From Manihot esculenta (lineage: Eukaryota > Streptophyta > Magnoliopsida > Malpighiales > Euphorbiaceae), in NCBI RefSeq assembly GCF_001659605.2, contig NC_035168.2, forward strand, positions 8,612,058 to 8,676,057: a DNA stretch of 64,000 nucleotides, written 5' to 3'. The notes beneath the pieces were generated by a model that was not told the DNA's origin, did no database searches, and saw only the letters and a list, made by a program, of their open reading frames with translations. The stretch's first letter is position 1. Each line of letters opens with the position of its first letter. Position numbers and translations under genes: made by a program. This document shows positions 21,416 to 32,876 of this stretch, piece after piece.

Positions 21416-23852
21416 TGTAACAGCCCGGGACCGATACCCCTCTGTAACGGCCCGAACCGCCACCGGCGCTAGGATCCAGATCGGCTTAAGGCCGCCGGGA
21501 CCCGTAGCAAGCCAAACATACCTCCTATCACCTGGTCAAATCCCATACATGATCAAAACTTTAACATAAAAACTGGAACATCTGATGTAATTACCGAGCT
21601 CGACTTGTATGCAACATAACTGAAAACATAAAAGGATCCCCTACTAGAGCCCTCATCAAAACTCTAGCTGGGTCAACATAACATACATCAAGCTGGGATT
21701 ACATTCAAGGAACTAGAACCTAACCTGTGCATGCATCAAACCACAAACATAAGACCTCCTGCAGGGCCCTCATCAATCTCTAAAGTGGTAAACAACACAT
21801 GCCACAAGTTCAGTTCAACACAACTCAACATCTAGCATAACATACATCATGTATTAAACAGGGACTAACCAAGTCTCAGGGCCAAGCACGGTTCTAAACC
21901 ATAAACATAACTCTACTATACCTTACATTACATTCTCTTACAAATTTATAATACATGTCCACACTAAAAGTACTAAACTAATACTATTACAAAAGCAAAA
22001 CCTCTGCTCTTGAGACTTCCCGATCAACCTCAAACCTGCAACACTGGGGTTAGGGGGAAGGGGTGAGCTAAAAAGCCCAGTGAGTAGAAACAAGGAAAAC
22101 AGTTCATTAATTACATGCTTTCATGAAATGCGTCATAACACAAGTAAATCAATAATCTTGTCTGTCTCGGGGCTTATGCAATATTTATTCCCCACGGACC
22201 CTGGTTTCTGAGAGTCTGTCTTTTTGCATGCATCTTTCCTCTCAGAGGATGGACATGACATCAAAAATCCCTCTGTCGGTGCCCGGCTCCCCCATAGGAG
22301 CTCACAAAGGCCTGTAACATACATGACATGGTGTCTGGTCCACAGAGAGCTCACATGGACTTTCCTACATGTACTTGTCCGGCTCTCAAAGGACTAAGAC
22401 AAGACTCGTGACAGATATGGGCTATTGAAGTCGCCTCGGTCCACCCTTCCTCCATCAACATCAAATAATGCAATGCGTCACATTCGTGAAACTAGTGCAA
22501 TCATCCTATTACATATAATCATGATGAATGAGCATGCTTTAGGCATTAGATTTTGTGCATAAAAGATTAAGTTTAGTTCTACTCACCTCCTAGCAGACGC
22601 TGACTGACTCTGCAACTGCTAACACCGATGGCCTCCTCGGTCTCTCAGGTCCGATCCTACACAGGTGGACTCGAATGAGGTGCCAAACACATTCTAACAA
22701 CTCATAAGCATACCCCCTAAAACCCCTCTAAACATCACTTAAACATGCATGGAAAACATCCAAGAAACGGCTGGACAGGGCACTTTCGGCGGCACCTTCG
22801 GCGGCCGAAAGTCTCTTCCAGAGACGAAACTCGGGTAGGTTCGGCGGCAGGTTCGGCGGCCGAAACCCTAGGACAGAAACGAAAGTCCCTCCTTCGGGGG
22901 CACATTCGGCAGCCTAAAGACTGCCTCCCATGCAGGTTCGGCGGCCGAAACTCCTTTCGGCGGCCGAACCTGGTCCCCTCTGGACGACAGGTCCGATTCT
23001 GCCAAGCCAAAAACCAAACTCAAATATACCCAAATCCTCACATACTCTCTCCCAATCATGCATACTCACTCCCACAAGCATAAAGGAGCATAAACTAACA
23101 TAAACTCCTCAACACAAACGTCACATAACATACATTGGGTATAAAACCCACATAAACCTTAAACATGCATTTCTACCCAAACTCAACCATCAAACTCTAT
23201 AAAACTTACTTAAAACTTTATTAAACATAAGGAAAAGCAAGGATCTACACTAACCTCTTGGAGATCGAGGGTTGGTGTAACCCGAACCTTGGAGATGTGG
23301 AGGAAACTAGCTCTGGGGTCTCCAAGCTCCAAATCTTAGATCCAAGCTTAAAACTCTTCAAAACCAAGAATGAAACTCATAAAAACCATAGAAGATTGAA
23401 GGAAAACGTGAAATCGACCAAGGGAGGACATGAACTCACCTGGGCACGAGAATGGGGAGAAAACTCGCCCATTTTCGGTCTGAGGCCTTTTATAGGCGAC
23501 CGGCTGAGCCACATTCGGCGGCCAAACCAGCACCCTAAAGTCCCCCATGTTCGGCGGCCGAACTTGAGGTTCGGCAGCCGAACCTGGTTTCTGCCCAACT
23601 CAACTTTCGGAAGCCAAAAGTCCATCCGAAACCTTCTCATGTTCGGCGGCCGAACATCACCTTCGGCGGCCGAACCTGGGTTCTTCCTCCTTGGCCTTCT
23701 TCTCTTCAAAACTCAATTCATTTTCATTTAAAATCATGAAATCATGTGAAAACATTTTAGAAAACACATTTTACCCCTTCTAGAGAGATCCAACACCCTA
23801 GATTCCGCCGGAAGGCAGGAATCCCGATGCCGGATTCTAGCCGGGTATTACA
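21416..23852 (-). repeat. 3' LTR of the Tekay-like element
   Basis: TGTAACAGCCC to GGTATTACA. The outer end carries a short duplication of the terminus: TGTAACAGCCC at 21416 and TGTAACGGCCC about 27 bases inward. Two clusters of TTCGGCGGCCGAA-type palindromes lie at about 22783-22973 and 23513-23680. Open frames in both strands here (such as 22745-23083 and 23258-23731) recur unchanged in the other LTR and are not genes. Confidence 0.95.
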
Positions 23853-23865
23853 TTCTACCCCCCTT
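23853..23865 (-). promoter_or_regulatory. Polypurine tract of the Tekay-like element
   Basis: On the minus strand the sequence reads AAGGGGGGTAGAA directly before the 3' LTR, the expected plus-strand primer site. Confidence 0.88.
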
Positions 23866-24099
23866 ACAAAAACATTCGTCCCCGAATGTTAAAACAACAA
23901 ACACAAGCATGCAAGCAAGCAAGCGAATCCTAAAGCTTCTCTCCAAAGAGAGACACCAAACGCTGGAGTAAGAACTCCCAGGTTCCTAAACTCCACAAGC
24001 TTCTGCTGCGCTACTCTGATCCTTCTCTATCTTCCTCCTTCTCTGCTCTTACTCTTCTCTTCTCATCTTTACTAACTGGCTTCTTCTCACTACTAACCC

Positions 24100-24720
24100 A
24101 AAACTAACTCTAACTCTCACAGGTAGTACCCGAATTTCAGATCTATCTTGGAAAAACAAACAGCTCCTACTAGCTGTCCCAATAGATCATCCATCCTACA
24201 TGGGAATACCTGCCCTTGGTAGTGACCTTGTTTAACCGCTTACAGTCGTTACAAAGTCTCAAGGATTCATCCTTCGTTTCCCACAACCATACTGGAGCAA
24301 TCCAGAGTGAGGTACTAGGTCGGACAAAACCCCTTGTCTACCAAGTCTCGCCTCTACTCTACTGCTACCTCTCTCTATGCAGGCGCCATCCTATAGGCAA
24401 GGGTAGAAATGGTTCTGCGTCCAGACACCACTCCTATACCAAACTCTAACTCCCTGACAGATGGTAAACCTGACAACTCGCCTGGGAAGACATCTAAGAA
24501 CTCTCTAACAACTGGCACTGAGGCTGGTTCCCCGACCTGACTGCTGAACTCTCAAACAAGAGCTAGAACCCTCTGACAACCCCTCCTATGCACCCTACGA
24601 ACCTTACAGGCTGACATCAAACCTCTAGGCATCCCTACTGTGTCCCCTCCGAAGAAAATCTTTGACCCATCCTGTCCTCTGAACCAGACTACCTTGTCTT
24701 TGCAGGCCAAGATAGCACCA
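24100..24720 (-). pseudogene. Decayed protease-RT linker and RT start of the Tekay-like element
   Basis: In shifting minus-strand frames one can read GGDTVGMPRGLMSACK, then VVREFLDVFPGELSGLPSVR, then LVDKGF, and finally FSKIDLKFGYY. These match in order the linker before the reverse transcriptase, the RT N-terminus and the FSKIDLRSGYH motif of Del/Tekay pol. The catalytic YxDD region and everything after it are absent, and the remaining frames carry several stops. Confidence 0.6.
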
Positions 24721-24958
24721 CGAGTAGAAAAACCAGTCCAACCCTAAACTGACGTCCAGACAGTCGAGTCTAGGACCTCAATGTCGGGTGGAAGGCATCT
24801 ACTCTCAACTGCCATAGAACTGGACCGGCAGACTGACTCTGCCACAGATGAATCACACGAGAGTCTACTGACCAAAGAGAACACTCTAGCCCAGAAGCTA
24901 TCAACTCAACCTCTCGACGGCTCCTAGAGCAACTAAAGAAAGAGAAAAACACTAGGGT

Positions 24959-25807
24959 TCACAAAACATACACATCAGAACATTTAAAAGTGAGCATACC
25001 TGACACCACCATGTTCGATGTGTCTGCCTCTTGCTGAGCTTGGGTGAAGATCCGAGCTGAAGTTGACGGACCTTCTCCACGGAAACCTGAGGAATGAGGG
25101 GCTGACCCTCTTCCTCTGCCTCGACCACCAACCTGAGACATGGTTGGAGCTACTGGCTGAGCTGTTCTACCTGAAGCTGCTTGCTGGGACGGAGCCAACC
25201 TGGGCGCAGTGGGACACTCACGTGCTATGTGCCCCTCCTGTCCGCACCTAAAACAAGCTGTTGTCCCATAACGGCAGACTCCTCTATGCGGCCTTCCGCA
25301 CCTCAAGCACTTTGAACTACCTGAGCCAGAGCTTGAGCCACCAAAACCCAAACTAGCCTTCAAATTCTGCCAAAACTTCTTCTTCTTACCCCTAAGGGTT
25401 CTGCCCCACTTCACTCTTCTAGTGGTGGCTGTACTCAGAATGGAGGGATCAATCCCTCCTGAACCTGAGATTCTGGAATCCTGAGTCTGAGCATCCTCCT
25501 GAGAATCTCCCATACCTTCTTCTGGCACTCTGATTCTCAAACTAACATCTCTTCTCTGAACATCCATCTCTACTTCCCTCATACTAGCTGACATCCTTCT
25601 TGGAGCCATTGCTTCTCTGCTTACATCAAAAGACCTTCCAGGGTCCCTTGATGTTCCCCATCTGCTGACTCCCCACGACTGCGCTCTTGGCAGAGCAGGG
25701 GGAAAGGTGTCCAAACCTTCCCTCTCAGATGGAACTCCAGTCGATTCCACAGATCGACGAGCACCTCGCATTCTGGCTCCTCTGAAGAACAACACACAAG
25801 CATACAA
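24959..25807 (-). CDS. Truncated Gag with two zinc knuckles
   Basis: 282 codons. The N-terminal third (RSVESTGVPSEREGLDTFPP) resembles the start region of Del/Tekay Gag, but the capsid core is missing. The middle is basic (TTRRVKWGRTLRGKKKKFW). Then come a Cys-rich motif CLRCGRPHRGVC and a standard knuckle CFRCGQEGHIAREC (C-X2-C-X4-H-X4-C), followed by a Gly/Arg-rich tail. It ends at NMVVSGML, where the protease would begin in full elements. The knuckle-bearing segment could still bind RNA. The first ATG is uncertain, since the natural start would lie upstream near 25890 in another frame. Confidence 0.7.
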   Translation of the reverse strand: MYACVLFFRGARMRGARRSVESTGVPSEREGLDTFPPALPRAQSWGVSRWGTSRDPGRSFDVSREAMAPRRMSASMREVEMDVQRRDVSLRIRVPEEGMGDSQEDAQTQDSRISGSGGIDPSILSTATTRRVKWGRTLRGKKKKFWQNLKASLGFGGSSSGSGSSKCLRCGRPHRGVCRYGTTACFRCGQEGHIARECPTAPRLAPSQQAASGRTAQPVAPTMSQVGGRGRGRGSAPHSSGFRGEGPSTSARIFTQAQQEADTSNMVVSGMLTFKCSDVYVL

Positions 25808-26078
25808 TCAATCATTAGCATCATATGGTTCATATGAAAACACATGAACCTGCAACATACATAGCATACATAACATATCATACATAACATTAATGCACAT
25901 GCATAAACTCATGGCATTCCACATCATTATCATACAAGACAGGACTCTACATCCTATCCTAGTGGACATGATTTCTCCTATTGTGCTTGCCCTTCTATGA
26001 CCTCTAAGCTAACCTCTTTCCGATGTGGGATCTCTCTAATCCTTGAGTATCTTTGCTCAACACACCGTACTAACGAGG

Positions 26079-26096
26079 CCCAAAGCTCTGATACCA
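26079..26096 (-). promoter_or_regulatory. Primer-binding site of the Tekay-like element
   Basis: The minus strand reads TGGTATCAGAGCTTTGGG three bases inside the 5' LTR, matching initiator methionine tRNA. Confidence 0.92.
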
Positions 26097-26099
26097 TTC

Positions 26100-28537
26100 T
26101 GTAACAGCCCGGGACCGATACCCCTCTGTAACGGCCCGAACCGCCACCGGCGCTAGGATCCAGATCGGCTTAAGGCCGCCGGGACCCGTAGCAAGCCAAA
26201 CATACCTCCTATCACCTGGTCAAATCCCATACATGATCAAAACTTTAACATAAAAACTGGAACATCTAATGTAATTACCGAGCTCGACCTGTATGCAACA
26301 TAACTGAAAACATAAAAGGATCCCCTACTAGAGCCCTCATCAAAACTCTAGCTGGGTCAACATAACATACATCAAGCTGGGATTACATTCAAGGAACTAG
26401 AACCTAACCTGTGCATGCATCAAACCACAAACATAAGACCTCCTGCAGGGCCCTCATCAATCTCTAAAGTGGTAAACAACACATGCCACAAGTTCAGTTC
26501 AACACAACTCAACATCTAGCATAACATACATCATGTATTAAACAGGGACTAACCAAGTCTCAGGGCCAAGCATGGTTCTAAACCATAAACATAACTCTAC
26601 TATACCTTACATTACATTCTCTTACAAATTTATAATACATGTCCACACTAAAAGTACTAAACTAATACTATTACAAAAGCAAAACCTCTGCTCTTGAGAC
26701 TTCCCGATCAACCTCAAACCTGCAACACTGGGGTTAGGGGGAAGGGGTGAGCTAAAAAGCCCAGTGAGTAGAAACAAGGAAAACAGTTCATTAATTACAT
26801 GCTTTCATGAAATGCGTCATAACACAAGTAAATCACATAATCTTGTCCGTCTCGGGGCTTATGCAATATTTATTCCCCACGGACCCTGGTTTCTGAGAGT
26901 CTGTCTTTTTGCATGCATCTTTCCTCTCAGAGGATGGACATGACATCAAAAATCCCTCTGTCGGTGCCCGGCTCCCCCATAGGAGCTCAAAAAGGCCTGT
27001 AACATACATGACATGGTGTCTGGTCCACAGAGAGCTCACATGGACTTTCCTACATGTACTTGTCCGGCTCTCAAAGGACTAAGACAAGACTCGTGACAGA
27101 TATGGGCTATTGAAGTCGCCTCGGTCCACCCTTCCTCCATCAACATCAAATAATGCAATGCGTCACATTCGTGAAACTAGTGCAATCATCCTATTACATA
27201 TAATCATGATGCATGAGCATGCTTTAGGCATTAGATTTTGTGCATAAAAGATTAAGTTTAGTTCTACTCACCTCCTAGCAGACGCTGACTGACTCTGCAA
27301 CTGCTAACACCGATGGCCTCCTCGGTCTCTCGGGTCCGATCCTACACAGGTGGACTCGAATGAGGTGCCAAACACATTCTAACAACTCATAAGCATACCC
27401 CCTAAAACCCCTCTAAACATCACTTAAACATGCATGGAAAACATCCAAGAAACGGCTGGACAGGGCACTTTCGGCGGCACCTTCGGCGGCCGAAAGTCTC
27501 TTCCAGAGACGAAACTCGGGTAGGTTCGGCGGCAGGTTCGGCGGCCGAAACCCTAGGACAGAAACGAAAGTCCCTCCTTCGGGGGCACATTCGGCAGCCT
27601 AAAGACTGCCTCCCATGCAGGTTCGGCGGCCGAAACTCCTTTCGGCGGCCGAACCTGGTCCCCTCTGGACGACAGGTCCGATTCTGCCAAGCCAAAAACC
27701 AAACTCAAATATACCCAAATCCTCACATACTCTCTCCCAATCATGCATACTCACTCCCACAAGCATAAAGGAGCATAAACTAACATAAACTCCTCAACAC
27801 AAACGTCACATAACATACATTGGGTATAAAACCCACATAAACCTTAAACATGCATTTCTACCCAAACTCAACCATCAAACTCTATAAAACTTACTTAAAA
27901 CTTTATTAAACATAAGGAAAAGCAAGGATCTACACTAACCTCTTGGAGATCGAGGGTTGGTGTAACCCGAACCTTGGAGATGTGGAGGAAACTAGCTCTG
28001 GGGTCTCCAAGCTCCAAATCTTAGATCCAAGCTTAAAACTCTTCAAAACCAAGAATGAAACTCATAAAAACCATAGAAGATTGAAGGAAAACGTGAAATC
28101 GACCAAGGGAGGACATGAACTCACCTGGGCACGAGAATGGGGAGAAAACTCGCCCATTTTCGGTCTGAGGCCTTTTATAGGCGACCGGCTGAGCCACATT
28201 CGGCGGCCAAACCAGCACCCTAAAGTCCCCCATGTTCGGCGGCCGAACTTGAGGTTCGGCAGCCGAACCTGGTTTCTGCCCAACTCAACTTTCGGAAGCC
28301 AAAAGTCCATCCGAAACCTTCTCATGTTCGGCGGCCGAACATCACCTTCGGCGGCCGAACCTGGGTTCTTCCTCCTTGGCCTTCTTCTCTTCAAAACTCA
28401 ATTCATTTTCATTTAAAATCATGAAATCATGTGAAAACATTTTAGAAAACACATTTTACCCCTTCTAGAGAGATCCAACACCCTAGATTCCGCCGGAAGG
28501 CAGGAATCCCGATGCCGGATTCTAGCCGGGTATTACA
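26100..28537 (-). repeat. 5' LTR of the Tekay-like element
   Basis: 2438 bp, nearly identical to 21416-23852 including both palindrome clusters (about 27468-27658 and 28198-28365). In element orientation this is the copy that would drive transcription. Confidence 0.95.
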
Positions 28538-28542
28538 CATGC

Positions 28543-28830
28543 CCTAGCCCTGATCGTTCCATTGGGGGCGGCTCACGAAGACGAAGGCAGCCTGGTTAGC
28601 TATCAGAGCAAGATGTAGATTGTCTTCACGACCAGTACCAAATTTCTCGAGAGACTTTTTGTGTTTTTTCTCCTTCTTTGAGCGTTCGCGTGATTGACCA
28701 GATCCTTATAAAGGACACCCTTATTGTCTATGAAGCATAACTAAATATGGGTCTTCTATTCTCCATGGACCCATTTTTTGTTTAAGTGCTTCGATTTCAC
28801 AGACTTGCAGTCACCTAGCTGCATCCCAAG
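28543..28830 (+). pseudogene. Continuation of the antisense Tat ORF, to a chimeric breakpoint
   Basis: Continues the frame opened at 21339 for about 24 codons to a stop at about 28615. Further on, FYSPWTHFLFKCFDFTDLQ (about 28750-28815) resembles the L-x-F-P-x-H-P-F segment of the Transposase_28-type domain. Near 28830 it joins abruptly to plus-strand integrase sequence. Confidence 0.45.
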
Positions 28831-28831
28831 G

Positions 28832-29430
28832 TATGACAAAGGTTTAGCTCAGCCTACCACCCCCCAGTCTAATGGTATGACAAAGGTCACAAACAGGACC
28901 ATATTACAAGGGTTGAAGAAAAGACTTGACCAAGCCAAAGGCAATTGGCCCGAGGAGTTACCTCACATACTATGGGCATATAGGACCACTCCTAAAACAG
29001 CTACTGGGAAAACACCCTTTTCCCTTGTATATGTGGCCAAAGCAGTCATCCCACAGAAATACAAGTGAGTAGGTTCAGGACACAATAACCTAAAATTTCT
29101 GGACATCCCGAAGAGATGCAATTCAATTTGGACTAGGCCGAATTCTTATAAGAAAAGGCCATAATCAGAATAGAGATTTACAGGAATAAAATGTCTAGAA
29201 TATTCAACAAGAAAGTCAGGCCGCAAACCTTCAAATTAGAAGACTTAGTTCTCAAAAGAACAGATATGACAAGTGGAAATGCCGAACCCGGTAAGCTGAG
29301 CGAGAATTGGAAAGAGCCGTTTAAGGTCTCAAAGGTTATTCGCCAGGGTCCTATAAGCTAGCCAAACTAAATAGTCAAGTTATTTCCCATGCATGAAATA
29401 TTTGTAATTTGAGAAAACTTTATCAATAAT
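28832..29430 (+). pseudogene. Integrase C-terminal remnant of a Tat element
   Basis: Reads QPTTPQSNGMTKVTNRTILQ, then KRLDQAKGNWPEELPHILWA, then KTPFSLVY, which is the end of the integrase core. A stop follows QKYK at 29066-29068. In other frames FKLEDLVLKRTDMTSGNAEPG, then GKLSENWKEPFKVSKVI, then KLAKLNSQVI follow; this is the integrase C-terminal module. The normal glutamate-containing G-Q-V/A-E-V motif reads G-M-T-K-V here, so the catalytic Glu is lost. It is a pseudogene of a plus-strand Tat element whose 3' noncoding region and LTR follow. Confidence 0.75.
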
Positions 29431-29526
29431 ATTAACAAAGTTAGTTTCATATATTGTGTACTCCAGTAACAAGGAACGATGCATTGCCATCCCCCAAAGA
29501 AAGAGAGACTAAAGAAACAAGAATAG

Positions 29527-30010
29527 GCTACAAGGCAGTTTTCGCCAGGCCAGATCACATGGTGGTTCCTGCGAGACCATTTGAGCATTGATACCAATAA
29601 TCAAGGCCACAACACAGTTTCTGTTAGGCCAGGTCACAAGACAGTTCCCACCAGACCATTCGGACATTAGTCCCACTAATCAAGGCTACAATGCAGTTTT
29701 CGCTAAGCCAAGTCACAAGGTGGTTCCCGCCAGACCATTCAGATGTTGGTCCCACTAATAAAGACCATAAGTCAGTTTTAGCCAGGTTAGGTCACAAAGC
29801 GATCCCCGTCAGACCATTTGGGCATTTGTTCCATTAAGTCAAGGCCATAAGGCAATTTTTGCTAGGCCATAAGGCAATTTTTGCTAGGCCATGTCACAAA
29901 GCGGTTGCTGCCAGACCATTCGACGTTAGTCCCGCTAATCAAGGCCACAAGGCAATTTTTACCAAGCCATAATATAGTTCCCGCCAGACCATTCGGATGA
30001 TTGATCCCTG
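29527..30010 (+). repeat. 79-80-bp minisatellite of the Tat 3' region
   Basis: About six imperfect copies of the unit AAGGCCACAAGGCAGTTTT, GCCAGGCCAGGTCACAAGG, TTCCCGCCAGACCATTC, then TTAGTCCCACTAATC. I counted 79 bases for one unit. It lies between integrase and the 3' LTR, where Tat elements usually have variable tandem repeats. Confidence 0.75.
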
Positions 30011-30015
30011 TAAAC

Positions 30016-30955
30016 AGGCCACCCACACTAAGAGAACTGAGAAGGGGGTATACTAATCCCCAATGGATAAAGGAGAAGCCAACTAAAGATCAAAGGATAG
30101 TTTAAAGAATAAGCCGGACCTTATAGCTAAGAGCCAAGATGAATAAAGACCACTTATTATGAAAACACACATGGCATCATATGGGGTCCACATTTTTAGG
30201 TATTCATTCTATTCTACTAAAGTTTTATAAAAAATATTCGCTAAACCAGAAGTTAAAATCCACAAATAGATGTCTCTATTGCCAAATGAGATAGGCAAAA
30301 TAAATATTTTTTCATTACAAAAGATTACAAGGAGATAAAAGGGACTCGAGTAAAGTCCCTATTACATCAGGACCTTCAAAAATCTATTAATAGAAACTTT
30401 ATCTCATCCTATGGGAAGACACCGTTTGAAAGGCCACGCGAAGAACTGTCTCTCCAACAATCTTTTTAGCCTTACCCTTAGAATCAACCTTGTATAATCC
30501 AACCCCTCACCTTAGAGTTGCAATACAGAAAAGGCGTTATAGTCGGGCTGATTGCAGCCCTCAACGCTAAATAGTAAGACTACACCTTCATGAAGGCTCA
30601 AGGATCACGACACTGAAGAGGCATTATAGTCAGACCAAATGCAACCTTCAGCAGTATGCCCGCACCTTCACAAAAACTCACCTTCAGCTGTTCTTCATAA
30701 ATCATGATGATATCCTCTACACAAATCTGGCTTAAAAATAAGAAAGAAAGTGCCCCATTCCATGAATCCCAGAGATGATAGTTGCAAACATAAAAGAGAA
30801 AGAGGGCGCAAAGTCTTTAATATGGACCAAAGAAAAAGGCCGCCATTATGACCAAGGGAAGGCAAAACGATACAAACAAACAAATCGTGCCATGTGATCG
30901 AGAAGGCAAAATATCACATTCAGATTTGAAGAATCAAAGACCAGCGAAGGGCCTT
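30016..30955 (+). other. 3' untranslated region of the Tat element
   Basis: No protein frame recognised. The last 200 bases (about 30750-30955) recur before the LTRs at 32291 and 33695. The purine-rich AGCGAAGGGCC just ahead of TGATGA looks like the polypurine tract. Confidence 0.55.
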
Positions 30956-31488
30956 TGATGATACACAACAATCGCCCAAAGTAAGCCATGAGCTATCATC
31001 ACGAGATAGGTCCACATGGAAAGGATCAGGTAAGTGAGAAGTGAAGTTTATCACAAGGAAAGGAAGATCCGGACACCATAACACCCAGTACATCATCAAG
31101 ACTCGCCCTTTCCTCGAACGGGCGAGTCTCGGCATGAAGTTACCAATAACATATATGGTTCAACCTATATCCATTATACTTATAATCGCGGGATTGCCAA
31201 CTTGTTAGATGACAATATCCCTTTATCAAGCAGCCAACCACATTATTATTGGATTATCGAAAAATTCTATATTCATCACTGCCTTCTTACAATATAAAAA
31301 GAGAAAGATCACAGAGGTAAAGGTACGTTATTCTCTGATACAAACACTCTAAGCAATTTATTATATTCATTCTCTTCTCCAGTATTCTAACTTGAGCGTC
31401 CATCTCATATTCTCTTCTTTGTAGGTTCTAACTAATCACATTACAGCTCTATTCCAGCCACGTTATCAATCTAATTGCTGCAACATCA
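30956..31488 (+). repeat. Tat LTR, array copy 1
   Basis: 533 bp, TGATGATACA to CAACATCA. Contains the AAGACTCGCCC/GGGCGAGTCT inverted pair (about 31099-31128) and AATATAAAAAG, a TATA-like stretch, upstream of a CT-rich leader. Confidence 0.75.
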
Positions 31489-32290
31489 AGAATATAAATT
31501 ATTAAAATCAATTATATATATATATATGTATATGTACTTATCATTATTATATATATATATATATAATTGTTAACTAGATTATATATTAATAAAATATAAT
31601 TTGATAAAATTAAAAATAAATTAAATTAAAATAAATATAATTATTTTTAAAAAATCTATTAAGCTAAACTATATAATTTTAGATATTACGTAATTTATAT
31701 AAAATAATGTAATTTTGCTATAACAAAATAAAAAAAAAACTAAATACATTTGTAATATATCAAAGGAATGATAAAAACTCATTTAGTTAGAGTTTATTAC
31801 AGTAACATTTTTAAAAGTTTTATTGGAAATTTTTGTCATTTTTTTCTTCTTCTACTTTTAAGAGTTTGAAAATTATAATAGGAAGACTATATAAATGTGA
31901 GACCTATTAGTTTGATATAAATAATATTGGTATTTGATGTTACAAAACAATCGCCCAAAATAAGTCATGAGCTGCACCAAAAGATAGAGTTACATGGTAA
32001 GGGTCTGATAAACTGATACGTGGTCCCACCCAAGAAAAGGAAGACCTGATCCCAGCCAAGAAAGTACCCCATTCCATGAATCCCAAAGATGGTAGTCATA
32101 AATACAAAAGAGAAAGAGAGTTCTTATATAGCGGCGTAGCCGGCAAAGTCTTTAATATGGATCAAAGAATAAGGCCACCATTATGACCAAGGGAAGACAA
32201 AATGATAGAAACAGACAAATCGTGCCACGTGATCAAAAAGGCAAAACATCACCTTCAAATTTGAAGAATCAAAGGTTAGCTGGGGGCTGC

Positions 32291-32783
32291 TGATGATACA
32301 TAACAACCGCCCAAAATAAGTTATGAGCTATCATCACAAGATAGGTCCACGTGGCAAGGATTAGGTAAGTAAAAAGTGCAGTATCCCGAGGGAGGAAATA
32401 TTCAGATGATATAACACCCGATGCATCATCAAGACTCGCCCTTTTCTCGAATGGGTAAGTCTCGGCATGAAGTTACCAATAATAAACATAGAACAACATA
32501 TATCTATTACACTTATAATCGTGGGATTGCTAACTTATTAACTGTTAATATCCCTTATTAAACAGCCAACCATATCATCGCTAGATTATCGAAAAATTCT
32601 AGATCATACAGGCAAAGATACGTTATTCTCTCACACAAACACTCTAAGCAATTCATTATATTCATTCTCTTCTCCAGTATTCTGACTTGAGTGTCCACCT
32701 CTTATTCTCTTCTTTGCAGGTTCTAACCAATTATAGCGCAGTTATATTCTGGCCACATCATCAATCTAATTGCTGCAAAATCA
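32291..32783 (+). repeat. Tat LTR, array copy 2
   Basis: About 493 bp, TGATGATACATAAC to GCAAAATCA, preceded by the purine-rich AGCTGGGGGCTGC. It is shorter than copy 1 because of a gap around the TATA region. Confidence 0.75.
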
Positions 32784-32830
32784 AGAATATAAATTATTAA
32801 AATCAATTACACATATATGTGTCTATGTAC

Positions 32831-32834
<4 letters not shown>

Positions 32835-32873
<39 letters not shown>
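32835..32873. repeat. (AT)n microsatellite
   Basis: Uninterrupted AT dinucleotides of about 39 bases in the array spacer. The equivalent spacers at 31510 and 34280 have shorter, interrupted tracts. Confidence 0.95.

Positions 32874-32876
<3 letters not shown>

Larger units (their letters stand above)
21411..28542 (-). mobile_element. Young, internally deleted Tekay/Del-like gypsy element, TSD CATGC
   Basis: The element spans 21416-28537 on the minus strand. It is flanked by CATGC (21411-21415 and 28538-28542). Two LTRs of 2437 and 2438 bp enclose only 2.25 kb of internal DNA. By eye the LTRs differ by about seven substitutions and one 1-bp indel, so the insertion is very recent. Inside are a primer-binding site, a gag zinc-knuckle region, remnants of protease-RT, and a polypurine tract. 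The capsid part of gag, most of RT, RNase H and integrase are missing, so it could only move with proteins supplied in trans. Long LTRs and the VVSGML protease start suggest the Tekay/Del clade. Confidence 0.93.

Noticed and set aside
22745..23731. Open frames of 112 and 157 codons on the plus strand, repeated at 27430-28416
   Set aside because: They lie inside the two near-identical LTRs, consist largely of translated GGCGGCCGAA repeats, and recur unchanged only because the LTRs are duplicates.
29527..30010. CRISPR-like or coding repeat
   Set aside because: Units of about 80 bp are contiguous and degenerate, with no spacers and no maintained reading frame.
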